Shown piece by piece: positions 35,055-44,122 of a DNA stretch of 64,000 bases. The position numbers and the translations under genes are program-made. Source of the stretch: Nocardia inohanensis NBRC 100128 (lineage in GTDB: Bacteria > Actinomycetota > Actinomycetes > Mycobacteriales > Mycobacteriaceae). The first letter of the stretch is position 1, and every line of letters starts with the position of its first letter. The notes under the pieces were generated by a model. It was not told where the DNA came from. It saw only the letters and a program-made list of their open reading frames with translations, and made no database searches. The stretch lies in NCBI RefSeq assembly GCF_001612945.1, contig NZ_BDBK01000001.1, forward strand, positions 1,240,001-1,304,000. The letters run 5' to 3'.

Positions 35055-36329
35055 TTGACCCAGGGGATGAACACGCAGATGTCCGCCGGACCGGCACTGG
35101 GCGGCTGCCCGGTGCGACACGCTTCGCCGAACTCCGTGGAGGGTCCCCGAATCCTGCTGGGCACCGAGGAATTCGCCGCCGACCCGCACGCCGCCTATCG
35201 GGAGATGCGCCGCCGGTACGGGTCCATGGTGCCCATCGAGCTGGCGCCGGACGTGCCCGCCACGCTGGTCATCGACTACCAGACGGCGCTGCGCATCCTC
35301 AATGATCCGGACCATTTCCCGGCCGATCCGCGCGCCTGGCAGCAGACCATTCCGGAGGACTCGCCGGTCCGGCCGATGATGCAGTGGTACCCGAACGCGC
35401 TGCGCAATTCCGGCGCCGCGCACGCCCGCTACCGGGGCGCGTACTCCGCGGCCATCGACGGAATCGATTTGCACGCGGTGCATTCCACGGTCGAGCGGAT
35501 CGCCGCCCCGCTCATCGAAGCCTTCGCCACCGAGGGCTCCGCGGACCTGGTGTCGCAGTACGCGCTGCCGCTGGTGTTCCAGGTACTCAATGAAATGGTC
35601 GGCTGCTCGGCGGAATTGGGGCATCGCGTCGCCACCGGCATGGCCGCGCTCTTCGACACCGTCAACGCCGCCTGGGGCATGCAGACGCTCAGCGAGGCGC
35701 TGCTGGAGCTGATCGCACTGCGGCGCGCCCAGCCCGGTGACGACGTGACCTCCCGGATGGCGCACCACTCCTCGGCGCTCACCGACGAGGAGATGCTGTA
35801 TCAGCTGGTCAGCTTCTACGGCGCGGGCATCGAGCCGATGCAGAACCTGATCAGCAATACGCTGCTGCTCATGCTCACCGACGATCGCTTCGGCGGCGAT
35901 GTGCTCGGCGGCAGTCTCTCCACCCGCGACGCGCTCGACGAAGTGCTCTTCAACGATCCGCCGATGGCCAACTTCTCCATCAGCTTTCCGCGCCAGCCCA
36001 TCCTGATCGACAATGCCTGGCTGCCCGCGCACCAGCCCGTCCTGATCAGCCTGGCGGCCTGCAACAACGACCCGGCCATCGCCGGCGGCGACCGTACCGG
36101 CAATCGCTCGCATCTGGCCTGGAGCGCGGGCCCGCACGCCTGCCCCGCGCGGTCGGTGGCGTACGTGGTGGTGCAGAACGCGATCGATCAGCTCCTGGAT
36201 ATCCTGCCCGACCTGCGGCTGGGTGTGGCGAAGAGCGAGATCTCGTGGCGGCCCGGGCCGTTCCACCGGGCCATGGTGGCGCTGCCGGTGGTCTTCCCCG
36301 CAAGCTCCGCGCCAGCCCGCGCGGTATAG
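35055..36329 (+). CDS. Non-canonical cytochrome P450, CYP157-like (no ExxR)
   Basis: The 424-residue protein is a P450 by overall layout but lacks core motifs. The I-helix reads [11 protein letters not shown] (255-265) with no acidic-Thr pair, the K-helix ExxR is EVLF (296-299), and the haem loop [11 protein letters not shown] places Cys363 as ligand with Trp in place of the usual Phe. This combination is that of the Streptomyces CYP157 family, in which ExxR is also missing but haem is bound, and which usually precedes a CYP154 gene. TTG at 35055 is preferred because GAGG lies 7 bases before it; ATG 35067 is possible. The canonical P450 follows after 14 bases. Confidence 0.82.
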   Translation: MTQGMNTQMSAGPALGGCPVRHASPNSVEGPRILLGTEEFAADPHAAYREMRRRYGSMVPIELAPDVPATLVIDYQTALRILNDPDHFPADPRAWQQTIPEDSPVRPMMQWYPNALRNSGAAHARYRGAYSAAIDGIDLHAVHSTVERIAAPLIEAFATEGSADLVSQYALPLVFQVLNEMVGCSAELGHRVATGMAALFDTVNAAWGMQTLSEALLELIALRRAQPGDDVTSRMAHHSSALTDEEMLYQLVSFYGAGIEPMQNLISNTLLLMLTDDRFGGDVLGGSLSTRDALDEVLFNDPPMANFSISFPRQPILIDNAWLPAHQPVLISLAACNNDPAIAGGDRTGNRSHLAWSAGPHACPARSVAYVVVQNAIDQLLDILPDLRLGVAKSEISWRPGPFHRAMVALPVVFPASSAPARAV

Positions 36330-36343
36330 AGGAGCGCTACAAG

Positions 36344-37573
36344 ATGGAACAGACACCCCTCGTACTGGACACCTCCGGTGCGGACATCCAAGGTGAATCG
36401 GCCCGAATTCGCGAACGCGGACCCGTCACGCCGGTCGAGCTGCCCGGCGGCGTGATCGCGTGGTCGGTCACCGACCAGGCAATTCTCAAGAGTCTGCTGG
36501 CCGATCCGCGCGTGTCGAAGGATCCGCGGCAGCACTGGAACGCCTTCCGCAACGGCGAGATCACCGAAACTTGGCCGCTGCTGCCGTGGGTGGTGGCGGA
36601 GAACATGTTCACCGCCTACGGAACCGACCACCGCCGGCTGCGCAAGCTGGTGTCGCCGGCCTTCACCGCGCGCCGCACCGGCGCCATGCGCGAACGCATC
36701 GAGAAGATCGTCAGCGATCTGCTCGAGGACCTGGCCGCCACCCCGGCGGGCGAATCGGTCGATCTGCGGCAGCGTTTCGCCTACCCCGTGCCGATTCAGG
36801 TGATCAGCGGGCTGATCGGCATTCCCGAACACCTCGACGGGCCGATCCACAAGTGCGTCGACGGGTTCTTCGACGGATCCTTCACCGCCGAGCAGTCGAT
36901 GGCCAACTATCTCGAAATGGGCCGCCTGATCGGTGAACTCGTGGCCTACCGCCGCGACAATCCCGGTGACGACATCACCACCGTGATCATCGCCGAGCGG
37001 GACGACGACGGTTCGGCGCTGACCGACGCCGAACTCGTCGACACCCTGATGCTCGTCATCAACGCCGGGCACGAGACCACCGTCAACCTCCTCGATCAGG
37101 CCGTGACGGCGCTGCTCACCCATCCCGAGCAGCTGAAAGCCGTTGCCGGGGGAGAGGTGCCGTGGTCCGACGTGATCGAGGAGGCGCTGCGCTACCAGGC
37201 TCCGGTCGCGCATCTGCCGCTGCGCTACGCGGTCGAGGACATCGAGATCGCGGGCCATCGCATCCCCCAGGGCGAGGCCATCCTCGCGTCCTACGCCGGT
37301 GCCAGCCGCGACCCGAAGGTGCACGGCGACACCACCGACGAGTTCGATATCCATCGCGCCACCAAAGACCAGCATCTGGCCTTCGGCCACGGCGCGCACC
37401 ACTGCATCGGCGCACCGCTGGCCCGCCTGGAAGCTGCCATCGCCCTGCCCGCGCTGTTCGCCAAGTTCCCGAATCTCCGTTTCGCCACGGACCCGGCCGA
37501 ACTGACCCCGATCGGCAGCTTCATCTCCAACGGCCACACCGCGTTGCCGGTGTACCTCGACGCGGCGGAGTAG
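36344..37573 (+). CDS. Cytochrome P450, CYP154-like
   Basis: This 409-residue P450 has all motifs: AGHETT (241-246), EALR (280-283) and [10 protein letters not shown] with Cys354. GAGGAG seven bases upstream fixes the ATG. It follows the ExxR-less P450 with a 14-base gap, so the two form an operon as in Streptomyces CYP157/CYP154 pairs. There those genes sit at the end of conservons (histidine-kinase-like, roadblock, DUF742 and GTPase genes); here none of these lies nearby. The electron donors and substrate are unknown. Confidence 0.92.
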   Translation: MEQTPLVLDTSGADIQGESARIRERGPVTPVELPGGVIAWSVTDQAILKSLLADPRVSKDPRQHWNAFRNGEITETWPLLPWVVAENMFTAYGTDHRRLRKLVSPAFTARRTGAMRERIEKIVSDLLEDLAATPAGESVDLRQRFAYPVPIQVISGLIGIPEHLDGPIHKCVDGFFDGSFTAEQSMANYLEMGRLIGELVAYRRDNPGDDITTVIIAERDDDGSALTDAELVDTLMLVINAGHETTVNLLDQAVTALLTHPEQLKAVAGGEVPWSDVIEEALRYQAPVAHLPLRYAVEDIEIAGHRIPQGEAILASYAGASRDPKVHGDTTDEFDIHRATKDQHLAFGHGAHHCIGAPLARLEAAIALPALFAKFPNLRFATDPAELTPIGSFISNGHTALPVYLDAAE

Positions 37574-37608
37574 CACCGCGCCGGCGAGTTGTGAACAGCG
37601 GCGGCCTG

Positions 37609-37635
37609 ATCGGCGCGAGCGCCCTCAGGCCGCCG
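37609..37635. terminator. Hairpin between convergent P450 and HPF genes
   Basis: CGGCGGCCTGA (37609-37619) and TCAGGCCGCCG (37625-37635) form an 11-base perfect stem, its right arm containing the HPF stop codon. It can terminate transcription from both sides. Confidence 0.6.
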
Positions 37636-38419
37636 GTGTGAGCAGCCCGTAATGCCCGTCGTAACGGTGGTAGAGGACGCGGCCGCGGTCGCCGTCGCGG
37701 AAGAAGACGAACGGCCACCCGGTCAATTCCAGTCGTTCGATCGCGCCCGCGACCGTCGTCACCGGCGCGGCGGCCGGGCTGATGGTGAAGGGCACGCTGC
37801 CCCGCAGCACGGCTTCGGGCCGGGATTCCAACTGCGCGAGCCGGTATCCGCCGGACTCCCGGTACAGCACGCTGTCGATACCGCTGCCGGATTCGGTGAA
37901 CAGGTGGAAGTCGTAGTCCAGCAGCTCCATATCGAACGCGGCTTCCTCACAGGTCTCCTCGGCCAGCGCGTACGCCTTGTGCCGCACCACTTCCCGCTGT
38001 TCGGTGACCCGCGGGAAGTAGGGCAGTGCCGACCGTGGCGGGGTGCCGCGCCGCCATTCGTGCGGTCCGGCCGCCGGGAAGCGACCGCGCACGGCCTCCC
38101 AATGCCGGGCCAGCCGCTCGAACCTGGTCTCCAACCGGGCCTCGAGCAGATCGACGGCCGCCCTGGTGGTCGGGGCGGCGACCTGGACCCGCACCGTGCG
38201 CCCGGCCATATGCACATTCGCCTGGGCCACAATCGGATTCCGGACCGCCGGGTCGCGATGCCCGCTCAGGCGCACCCGCGCGGAGAGGACCGGTGCGGGA
38301 GCGAAGGCCAGCGCCCGCCCGACCTTCTCGCGGGCATATTCGGGTCCGCCGGCCGAGACGTGGTGACCGGTCGAAATTTGCAGAACGGATTCGGATTCCG
38401 TGACATGTCGTGCTGGCAT
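37625..38419 (-). CDS. Ribosome hibernation factor, long HPF/RafS-like
   Basis: The 264-residue protein has an N-terminal region that can form an HPF/RaiA-type domain (about 13-110) and two copies of the small sigma-54-modulation/S30EA C-terminal domain (about 140-195 and 207-262; the second has WPFVFFRDGDRGRVLYHRYD as its core, here shortened to FVFFRDGDRGRVLY). Two C-terminal copies are known in the hypoxia-induced RafS (MSMEG_3935) type factors of mycobacteria, which stabilise ribosomes during dormancy. A near-perfect DosR-type box lies 37 bases upstream of the ATG, so induction in low oxygen is expected. Confidence 0.82.
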   Translation of the reverse strand: MPARHVTESESVLQISTGHHVSAGGPEYAREKVGRALAFAPAPVLSARVRLSGHRDPAVRNPIVAQANVHMAGRTVRVQVAAPTTRAAVDLLEARLETRFERLARHWEAVRGRFPAAGPHEWRRGTPPRSALPYFPRVTEQREVVRHKAYALAEETCEEAAFDMELLDYDFHLFTESGSGIDSVLYRESGGYRLAQLESRPEAVLRGSVPFTISPAAAPVTTVAGAIERLELTGWPFVFFRDGDRGRVLYHRYDGHYGLLTPAA

Positions 38420-38455
38420 TCCCGGAGTCTGGCATCGGAGCGGGCCGGGTCTTCA

Positions 38456-38469
38456 GAGCCGAAAGTCCC
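38456..38469. promoter_or_regulatory. DosR/DevR-like box upstream of HPF gene
   Basis: GAGCCGAAAGTCCC matches the common DosR site form GGGCCGAAAGTCCC at 13 of 14 positions. Its nearer edge is 37 bases upstream of the HPF start codon. Confidence 0.65.
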
Positions 38470-38528
38470 CATCGGGCCGCTGATCGTCCACTCGATCGAC
38501 GCATCCATGGCCGGCAGTGGCGCACGAT

Positions 38529-38954
38529 TCACGGTGCGAGCGTGAGCGCGAGGCCGAGCAGGGCAATGACTTTGGCGATTTCCAGGCCCACATACCAGTA
38601 GTGGGCGTGCGAACGCGGCAGCACCTCACCCGCGAGTACGCGATCGGAGCGCCGGGTCAGCGGCGGGCGCACCGCCAGGAGTTGGACGGCAAGGATGACG
38701 GCCGCCGCGCCCAGCCACCACCAGGCGGCAGCGCCCGGCGCGGCCGTGGCGGCGGCCGCCAGCAGGGTGGCCGCGAGCATCACCTCGACGGTGTTCAAAG
38801 CGCGGAATACGATGCGGCCGATACCCAGACCCAGGGGCAGGGTGATGCCGGGCGCCCGGAACTTGAGCGGCGCTTCCAGGAACGAGATGGCCAAGACCAT
38901 GCCGAGCCAGAGCATCGGGAGCAGCCAGAGCAGATGTTGGGCGAGGGATCTCAT
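38529..38954 (-). CDS. Small four-helix membrane protein
   Basis: The 141-residue protein has four predicted membrane helices (about 5-25, 42-70, 76-95, 118-138) and conserved-looking polar spots between them (EAPLKF, ALNTVE and HYWYVGLE). I do not know a function; it resembles conserved membrane proteins annotated without role. A DosR-like box lies 37 bases before its ATG, the same offset as for the HPF gene, which suggests joint hypoxic control. Confidence 0.7.
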   Translation of the reverse strand: MRSLAQHLLWLLPMLWLGMVLAISFLEAPLKFRAPGITLPLGLGIGRIVFRALNTVEVMLAATLLAAAATAAPGAAAWWWLGAAAVILAVQLLAVRPPLTRRSDRVLAGEVLPRSHAHYWYVGLEIAKVIALLGLALTLAP

Positions 38955-38990
38955 GATGTCGAGCGTCGGCGGCGCGGGTACTCCGCGCCA

Positions 38991-39004
38991 GGGCCTTACG
39001 TCCT
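38991..39004. promoter_or_regulatory. DosR-like box upstream of small membrane protein gene
   Basis: GGGCCTTACGTCCT matches the palindromic DosR consensus GGGACTTAAGTCCC at 11 of 14 positions. Its nearer edge is 37 bases upstream of the ATG at 38954. Confidence 0.5.
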
Positions 39005-39030
39005 GATCTCGGTGGCGTCGAATGCGGGAA

Positions 39031-40032
39031 TCAGTGCAGGCCGGTGCAGAAGTCAGCGATCGGCCGGCGGGGTGTGGGTGGCGGTCGGTGCGGATCCGCC
39101 GGTGCGGTGCCGACGCGGATCAGCACCTGTGGCAGCGCGGTGCGGTTGATGCAGGCGGCCAGCAGATCGCGGCCCGCGGGCACTTCGGCGAGATGGGTGA
39201 GTGAGCAGGTGGCCAGGCCCGCGGTCGTGCATTCGAGCAGCACTTCCGAGAGCGCCTCGCCGGTGCGCAGCCAGTCGAGGACCGAGTCGGCCGCGGTGCT
39301 GAGCATCAGCAGGCGGGCGTGATCGGCGAGTCCGGGGCGGCGGGTGGAGGGCGCGATGGTGGGGAACGCGCGGCCGATGCCGACGCGCGCCGATTCGGCC
39401 TCCGACACCAGAGCCGACGCCGGAATACCGTCCACGCCACCGGAATGCCCCGCCCACCAATGCAACTCGGCCTCGTGGAGCAGATCGTGACCGCGCACGG
39501 CCGCGATCTCCCGGGAGGCGGCGGCCAGTCGCGGGCGCGCCGATTCGGCGAGCACATCGAGTTCGGTGTGATGCCGGGCGGCGCTCTGGAACAGCGTGGG
39601 CAGCAGCGCGTCCAGGCCCGGCGCGGCCCGGAACGGCAGGCGGTCGCTGTACCGGCCGACGATCGCCCGCACCCGCGCGTGCACCCACTCCGGCGGCAAC
39701 AGCCAGGGCCGGAATGTGAGCGCCGCCAAGGTATCCGGACGTTTGGCATCCGGCACCCGTACGACGTCGGTATGCCAGCCCAGACCGGCGAAAGCCGTGC
39801 GCACATGATGCAACATCGCTCCGCAGCTGATCACCATCTGCCGGCCCACCGGATCGATCGAGGGCAACAGCCGGTCGGCATCCAGGGTCAGGGTCAGCCG
39901 CCCGTCGGCGAACCGCCACAGCCACGGCTGCGTGTTGTGCACCGAGGGCGCACGGGCAGCCAGCCGCATCGCCTCCACCATGGTCGCGCGATCGGGTACG
40001 TGGGCGGTTCGCACATCGCCGTCGATGTTCAT
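39031..40032 (-). CDS. Acg-type nitroreductase-fold flavoprotein
   Basis: The 333-residue protein matches the Acg family (M. tuberculosis Rv2032, Rv3127 and Rv3131), which has a duplicated nitroreductase fold and binds FMN. Visible marks are ARAPSVHNTQPWLWRF near the N terminus and GLATCSLTHLAE in the second half. In M. tuberculosis these genes belong to the DosR dormancy regulon; the protein may lack nitroreductase activity and store flavin. ATG 40032 is preferred; an upstream frame to 40158 exists. Two weak DosR-like boxes lie in the gap to the divergent flavodoxin gene. Confidence 0.87.
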   Translation of the reverse strand: MNIDGDVRTAHVPDRATMVEAMRLAARAPSVHNTQPWLWRFADGRLTLTLDADRLLPSIDPVGRQMVISCGAMLHHVRTAFAGLGWHTDVVRVPDAKRPDTLAALTFRPWLLPPEWVHARVRAIVGRYSDRLPFRAAPGLDALLPTLFQSAARHHTELDVLAESARPRLAAASREIAAVRGHDLLHEAELHWWAGHSGGVDGIPASALVSEAESARVGIGRAFPTIAPSTRRPGLADHARLLMLSTAADSVLDWLRTGEALSEVLLECTTAGLATCSLTHLAEVPAGRDLLAACINRTALPQVLIRVGTAPADPHRPPPTPRRPIADFCTGLH

Positions 40033-40089
40033 ACCCGAAGTGTGCGCACCGCCGCGCCGGGCTGATAGCGGCATTCCTACCGGCTCACA

Positions 40090-40103
40090 GGGCATTACGT
40101 CAC
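40090..40103. promoter_or_regulatory. Weak DosR-like box 1 in Acg/flavodoxin gap
   Basis: GGGCATTACGTCAC matches the palindromic DosR consensus at 10 of 14 positions. It lies 58 bases upstream of the Acg start. It shares GGC-N5-GTCACC with the second site 55 bases away. Confidence 0.4.
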
Positions 40104-40144
40104 CCTCCGGGCATGAGATACCGACCGGGCGGTGGCGCGGATCG

Positions 40145-40158
40145 TGGCCCATAGTCAC
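40145..40158. promoter_or_regulatory. Weak DosR-like box 2 in Acg/flavodoxin gap
   Basis: TGGCCCATAGTCAC matches a common DosR site form (GGGCCGATAGTCCC) at 11 of 14 positions. It lies 87 bases before the flavodoxin start. With the first box it could serve both divergent promoters. Confidence 0.42.
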
Positions 40159-40244
40159 CTCGACCGGTATCCGGCGACCCTGCCGCGCGCCCGCTCGCCC
40201 GCGCGACCATCGGCGGGTACGAGTCTCCGTCGCAAAGGAATTCG

Positions 40245-40892
40245 ATGATGAAGGGCTTGATTCTGGTCGCCTACGAAAGCCCGCACGGTTCGACCGCGGA
40301 GGTCGCCCAGCGCATCGCCGCCGAACTGCGGGCGTCGGGCTTCGAGGTGGACTGCCGCGCCATGCGCGAAGTGCGTTCGATCGGCGACTATCGCGCGATC
40401 GTGGTCGGTGCGCCGTTCTACTTCGGGCGCTGGCCGCGAGCCGCGCGCAGGTTCCTGGGCCGCTTCGGCCCGGACCTGGTCCATCGGCAGGTCGCCTTGT
40501 TCGCCACCGGTCAGGTCGACGCGCGGCAACCGGTGGAGCAGATCACCGGTCAGCTCGACACGATGCTGCGGCGGTACGACTGGCTGCATCCGGTGAGCGT
40601 CGGAATGTTCGGCGGGCGCTGGGATCCCGACGGCCTCGACGGTGTGCACCGCTGGCTCAATAAGCTGCCCGCTTCACCGCTGCGCGTATTGCCGGTAGCG
40701 GATCTGCGGAGCTGGCCGGATATCGACAAATGGGCGGGTGAGGTCGGCCGGCGGTTCGAAGCCGCTGCCGCGCAACCGCATCCGGTCCAAACGCGAGCGC
40801 CGAGCCTGTCCCGGGCCGCCGCACCGTTCACGGTGATCCGCGAGTATCTGGGCGATCAGCAGCTGCCGTCGCGTCTGCGGAAACCCCGGTGA
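40245..40892 (+). CDS. Flavodoxin-domain protein
   Basis: The 215-residue protein starts with a flavodoxin fold: ILVAYESPHGSTAEVAQ (about 6-22) is the FMN phosphate-binding loop and VVGAPFYFGRW provides the next flavin contact. It resembles flavodoxin-like proteins related to menaquinone-dependent protoporphyrinogen oxidase (HemG type). The last 60 residues are extra and rich in Arg and Pro. AAAGGA precedes the ATG by about 5 bases. It is divergent from the Acg gene and probably shares its hypoxic control. Confidence 0.82.
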   Translation: MMKGLILVAYESPHGSTAEVAQRIAAELRASGFEVDCRAMREVRSIGDYRAIVVGAPFYFGRWPRAARRFLGRFGPDLVHRQVALFATGQVDARQPVEQITGQLDTMLRRYDWLHPVSVGMFGGRWDPDGLDGVHRWLNKLPASPLRVLPVADLRSWPDIDKWAGEVGRRFEAAAAQPHPVQTRAPSLSRAAAPFTVIREYLGDQQLPSRLRKPR

Positions 40893-41037
40893 GCCAGGGG
40901 GACTGCGGTCGGCGTGCCCTTGGTAATCGGCGCCGATGGCCATCGGCACTGCCGCGGCGGTGGCCCGCCGGCGCACGCTGACGGTATACCCCCGCAACGC
41001 GTCTCGGCGGGGACCGATCGTCAGGAGGAAGACCGTG

Positions 41038-41292
41038 ATGTTCTGGTACGACCACGGCATGAACGGGTGGGGATACGCCTGGATGGGCCTTGGCATGGTG
41101 GTGTTCTGGGCGCTGCTGATCGGCGGGCTGGTGCTGGTCGTGCGGCTCGTCGCGGGCGACCGGGACCGGTCGCCGTGGCCGCCCGGACCGACGGCCGAGC
41201 AGCTGCTCGCGCAGCGGTTCGCGCGTGGCGAGATCGACGAGCGGGAGTTCGCCGGCCGGATCGCCGCCCTGCGCGAGCACAATCCGTCGTAG
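41038..41292 (+). CDS. Small membrane protein with SHOCT domain
   Basis: The 84-residue protein has a Trp/Gly/Met-rich start, one membrane helix (about 18-42) and a C-terminal SHOCT motif (EQLLAQRFARGEIDEREF), a short helix pair common at the ends of membrane proteins and often linked to oligomerisation. AGGAGGAA about eight bases upstream fits ATG 41038; GTG at 41035 is also possible. It lies 145 bases after the flavodoxin gene on the same strand. Confidence 0.78.
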   Translation: MFWYDHGMNGWGYAWMGLGMVVFWALLIGGLVLVVRLVAGDRDRSPWPPGPTAEQLLAQRFARGEIDEREFAGRIAALREHNPS

Positions 41293-41422
41293 CGGGCGGG
41301 TAACACCTTGGTGGGGATCGGCACCACCTCGGGCGGTGTTGATCGACTCCTCGGGGCTCTGCTGCCGGGCCCGGGTGTGGCGAACACTGAGAACACCAAC
41401 CCGCCGAACCCCGGAGCATCCG

Positions 41423-42382
41423 ATGACCGTCAGCACCCTCGACCACTCGATGCGGCGGCGCACGACGGTTCGCACCGCGGACGGCGTGGAGCTGACGGTT
41501 CGTGAATTCGGCCGCCGCGACGCGGCGCTCACCGTCGTGTTGTTGCACGGGCATTGCCAGCACACGGAGTCGTGGGTGTACGTCCGCGAGGCGCTGACCC
41601 GGCAATATCCCGAGGCGCGGGTGGTCTGCTACGACCATCGCGGGCACGGTGCTTCCGGCCGCGCTGCCCGGCACACCTACCATCTGGAGCAGCTCGCCGA
41701 CGATCTGCACGATGTGCTCGACGCGATCGTCCCGAGCGGTCCGGTGATCCTGGCCGGGCATTCGATGGGCGGCATGGCGGTATTGACCTACGCCGGCCGG
41801 TACCCGCACGAGATCGGTACCCGGGTCCTGGGGGTCGCCCTGATCGCGTCCGCCGCGAACGGTCTCACCGAATCGGGGTTCGGGCGGTTGCTGCGCAATC
41901 CGGCGATCACTCTCTTCCAAGCCGCAGTGCGTGTCGCTCCGCACACCATGCAACGCGCGAAACTGCTGGCGTGCAAAGTGTTCGCGCCGGTGGTCCGGCT
42001 CGCCGAATTCGGTGACCGCAAGGTCAATCCACGCGTGCTGGCCCTCGCCAACGCCATGCGCAATCAAACCTCTATCGTGACCATGGCGAGCTTCCTCGGC
42101 GCTTTCGCCGAGTACGACCGCACCGCCGCGCTCGCCGTGCTTTCCCGCATCCCCACCCTGGTGCTGTGCGGATCCGCCGATCTGATGACACCGCAATCTC
42201 ATTCGATCGCCATGGCCGCCGGCGTCGACTACGCCGACCTCGTCCTGATCGAGGGCGCCGGCCATTCGGTCATCCTCGAAGAGCCGGAAAGCATCGCCGC
42301 GGCCCTCACCCGCTTGATCGTCCGCGCCGGGGCGCACACCGTCCGCGGTTCACACGGCCGCCGACTCCGCGTCGCTGCGTAA
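41423..42382 (+). CDS. Alpha/beta hydrolase
   Basis: The 319-residue protein has an alpha/beta hydrolase fold: LLHGHCQ at 40-46, the strand CYDHRGHGAS (69-78), nucleophile elbow GHSMGG (Ser114), acid near GSADLMTP, and His in GAGHSVILEEP. It resembles haloperoxidase/lipase-like hydrolases of mycolata. The start ATG 41423 is followed by a normal N terminus. It stands alone, convergent with the ECF sigma gene. Confidence 0.88.
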   Translation: MTVSTLDHSMRRRTTVRTADGVELTVREFGRRDAALTVVLLHGHCQHTESWVYVREALTRQYPEARVVCYDHRGHGASGRAARHTYHLEQLADDLHDVLDAIVPSGPVILAGHSMGGMAVLTYAGRYPHEIGTRVLGVALIASAANGLTESGFGRLLRNPAITLFQAAVRVAPHTMQRAKLLACKVFAPVVRLAEFGDRKVNPRVLALANAMRNQTSIVTMASFLGAFAEYDRTAALAVLSRIPTLVLCGSADLMTPQSHSIAMAAGVDYADLVLIEGAGHSVILEEPESIAAALTRLIVRAGAHTVRGSHGRRLRVAA

Positions 42383-42446
42383 CTCGCACCGCATTTCCCC
42401 TGGCATTGCCGGCGCCGAGTCGCTCGCGGCAGCAAGTGCTGACCGG

Positions 42447-43697
42447 CTAGGCCGGAGACGCGCTGTCTAGGCGCTGGGCGCGGGCGGTCAGATAGCGGCG
42501 TTGCGGGAGGCTCCCTGTGAGTTCGGCTGCCCGCCGGTAGTCGGCGAGGGCTGCGGTGTGGTCGCCGGTCATCTCCGAAAGTTGGGCTCGCACGGCGTAG
42601 AAGCGGTGATCGGTTGCGAGCCGGGCGTCGTGGGCCAGGTCGGCCAGCCGAGCCAATCCGGCGGCCGGATGATCGGCCATGGCGATGGCCACGGCGCGAT
42701 TCAGGGCGACCACCGGATTGTCGGTGAGCGTGGTCAACGCCGTGTAGAGCGCGGCGATCTGGGGCCAATCGGTGTCCTCGGCGTGGCTCGCCTCGTCGTG
42801 AACGGCGGCGATGGCGGCTTGCAGTTGATATGGGCCGGGCGGGCCGCCGCGGGGTAGGGCCGCGGTGATCAATGCGATGCCCTCGGCGATGAGTTCGGTA
42901 TCCCAGCGGGTGCGGTCCTGTTCGGCCATGGGAATCAGCTCGCCGGTGGGGCCGGTGCGGGCGGGGCGGCGGGCATCGGTGAGCAGCATGAGCGCGAGCA
43001 ATCCGGCGACCTCGTCGTCCTCGGGGAGCAGCCGGAACATGATGCGGGTCAAGCGGATCGCCTCGGCGGACAGGTCGCGGCGATAGAGAGCGGGGCCGGT
43101 GGTGGCGGCGTAGCCCTCGGTGAAGATCAGGTAGAGCACGTGCAGCACCGCTGCCGTGCGGGCGTCGCGTTCGGTGGGGCCGGGCATGCGAAAAGCCGTG
43201 CCCGCGGCCTTGATCGCCTGTTTGGCCCGGGTGATGCGCCGGGTCATGGTGGCCTCGGGAACCAGGAACGCGCGCGCGATCTCCACCGTCGTCAGGCCGC
43301 CGACCGCACGCAACGTCAGTGCGATCTGCGAGGCGGGGGACAGGGCCGGATGACAGCACAGGAACAACAGGATCAAGGTGTCGTCGGCATCCGCGGCCCG
43401 CTCCGCCGGTGCGCCCGAACTCCACCGATCGGCTGGAACCTGCTGCGCCACCGTGTCTTCGCGGCGCCGCCTGGCCTGTTCGGCGCGCAGCATATCGGTG
43501 AGCCGCCGGGCCGCCACGGTCAGCAGCCAGGCTTTCGGATCCTCCGGCATGCCGCGCTCCGGCCATTGCGTGGCGGCGGCCAGCAGTGCTTCCTGAACCG
43601 CGTCCTCGGCGGTATCGAAGTGCCCGTACCGGCGCACCAGCGCGCCGAGCACCTGCGGCGCGAGGGCGCGCAGCAGATCCTCGGCGGCGGTGGGCAT
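42447..43697 (-). CDS. ECF sigma factor with C-terminal DUF6596/TPR-like region (ECF42 type)
   Basis: The 416-residue protein has sigma region 2 (AEDAVQEALLAA, then PKAWLLTVAARRL) and region 4 (LTLRAVGGLTTVEIARAFLV) in the first 170 residues, then a 240-residue helical extension with DUF6596 and TPR-like repeats. That extension and the adjacent DGPF gene define the ECF42 group, in which no anti-sigma factor is found and the extension itself is needed for activity. The ATG overlaps the stop of the DGPF gene (TGATG). Confidence 0.9.
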   Translation of the reverse strand: MPTAAEDLLRALAPQVLGALVRRYGHFDTAEDAVQEALLAAATQWPERGMPEDPKAWLLTVAARRLTDMLRAEQARRRREDTVAQQVPADRWSSGAPAERAADADDTLILLFLCCHPALSPASQIALTLRAVGGLTTVEIARAFLVPEATMTRRITRAKQAIKAAGTAFRMPGPTERDARTAAVLHVLYLIFTEGYAATTGPALYRRDLSAEAIRLTRIMFRLLPEDDEVAGLLALMLLTDARRPARTGPTGELIPMAEQDRTRWDTELIAEGIALITAALPRGGPPGPYQLQAAIAAVHDEASHAEDTDWPQIAALYTALTTLTDNPVVALNRAVAIAMADHPAAGLARLADLAHDARLATDHRFYAVRAQLSEMTGDHTAALADYRRAAELTGSLPQRRYLTARAQRLDSASPA

Positions 43698-44122
43698 CAA
43701 GAGTTCAGCTGGTCCGCGCACTCGCCGACAGGCCGCACATCCGCGTAGGCGCGGGCGGCGACGGCGCGCGGGGCCGGACAATCGGCCAGCCGGATCGCGA
43801 TCTCGGTGGCGCGATCGAAACTGTCGCACTCCACGATCCAATACCCGGCCAGCACCTCCTGCGTCTCGGCGTACGGCCCGTCGGTCACCACCACCGGCAC
43901 CCCCGCCCGGTTGCTGCCGCTGACCCGGCGGGTGTGCACCGGCGCGGGCAACCCCTGGGTGTCCACCAGTTCGCCCGACGCCTCCAGCTCGGCGCTGAAC
44001 TTGCGCATGAACTCGGTCATGGCCGCGAAATCCTCCGGCGTCCACGCCTCGTCACCCGTGGCCGCGCCCGCCATGCCGTCGTAGTCGCGCTGGCTGCCAT
44101 AGGACAGGATCATGTATTTCAT
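43697..44122 (-). CDS. DGPF/YCII-domain protein, partner of ECF42 sigma factor
   Basis: The 141-residue protein is a YCII-related DGPF domain. The name motif is seen as VVTDGPYAETQEVLAGYW, followed by ATEIA and a P-R-A-V tail. Such genes almost always sit beside ECF42 sigma genes and are their likely targets or sensors. GGAGGTGA eight bases before ATG 44122 sets the start, shorter than the full open frame. It is first in a two-gene operon with the sigma factor. Confidence 0.88.
   Translation of the reverse strand: MKYMILSYGSQRDYDGMAGAATGDEAWTPEDFAAMTEFMRKFSAELEASGELVDTQGLPAPVHTRRVSGSNRAGVPVVVTDGPYAETQEVLAGYWIVECDSFDRATEIAIRLADCPAPRAVAARAYADVRPVGECADQLNS

Noticed and set aside
40899..40912. 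GGGACTGCGGTCGG as a further DosR-like box
   Set aside because: Only about 9 of 14 positions match and it lies 126 bases from the next start, so it is no better than expected in GC-rich sequence.
42443..42455. CCGGCTAGGCCGG as terminator between hydrolase and sigma factor genes
   Set aside because: The stem is only five bases and includes the stop codon; too weak to call.
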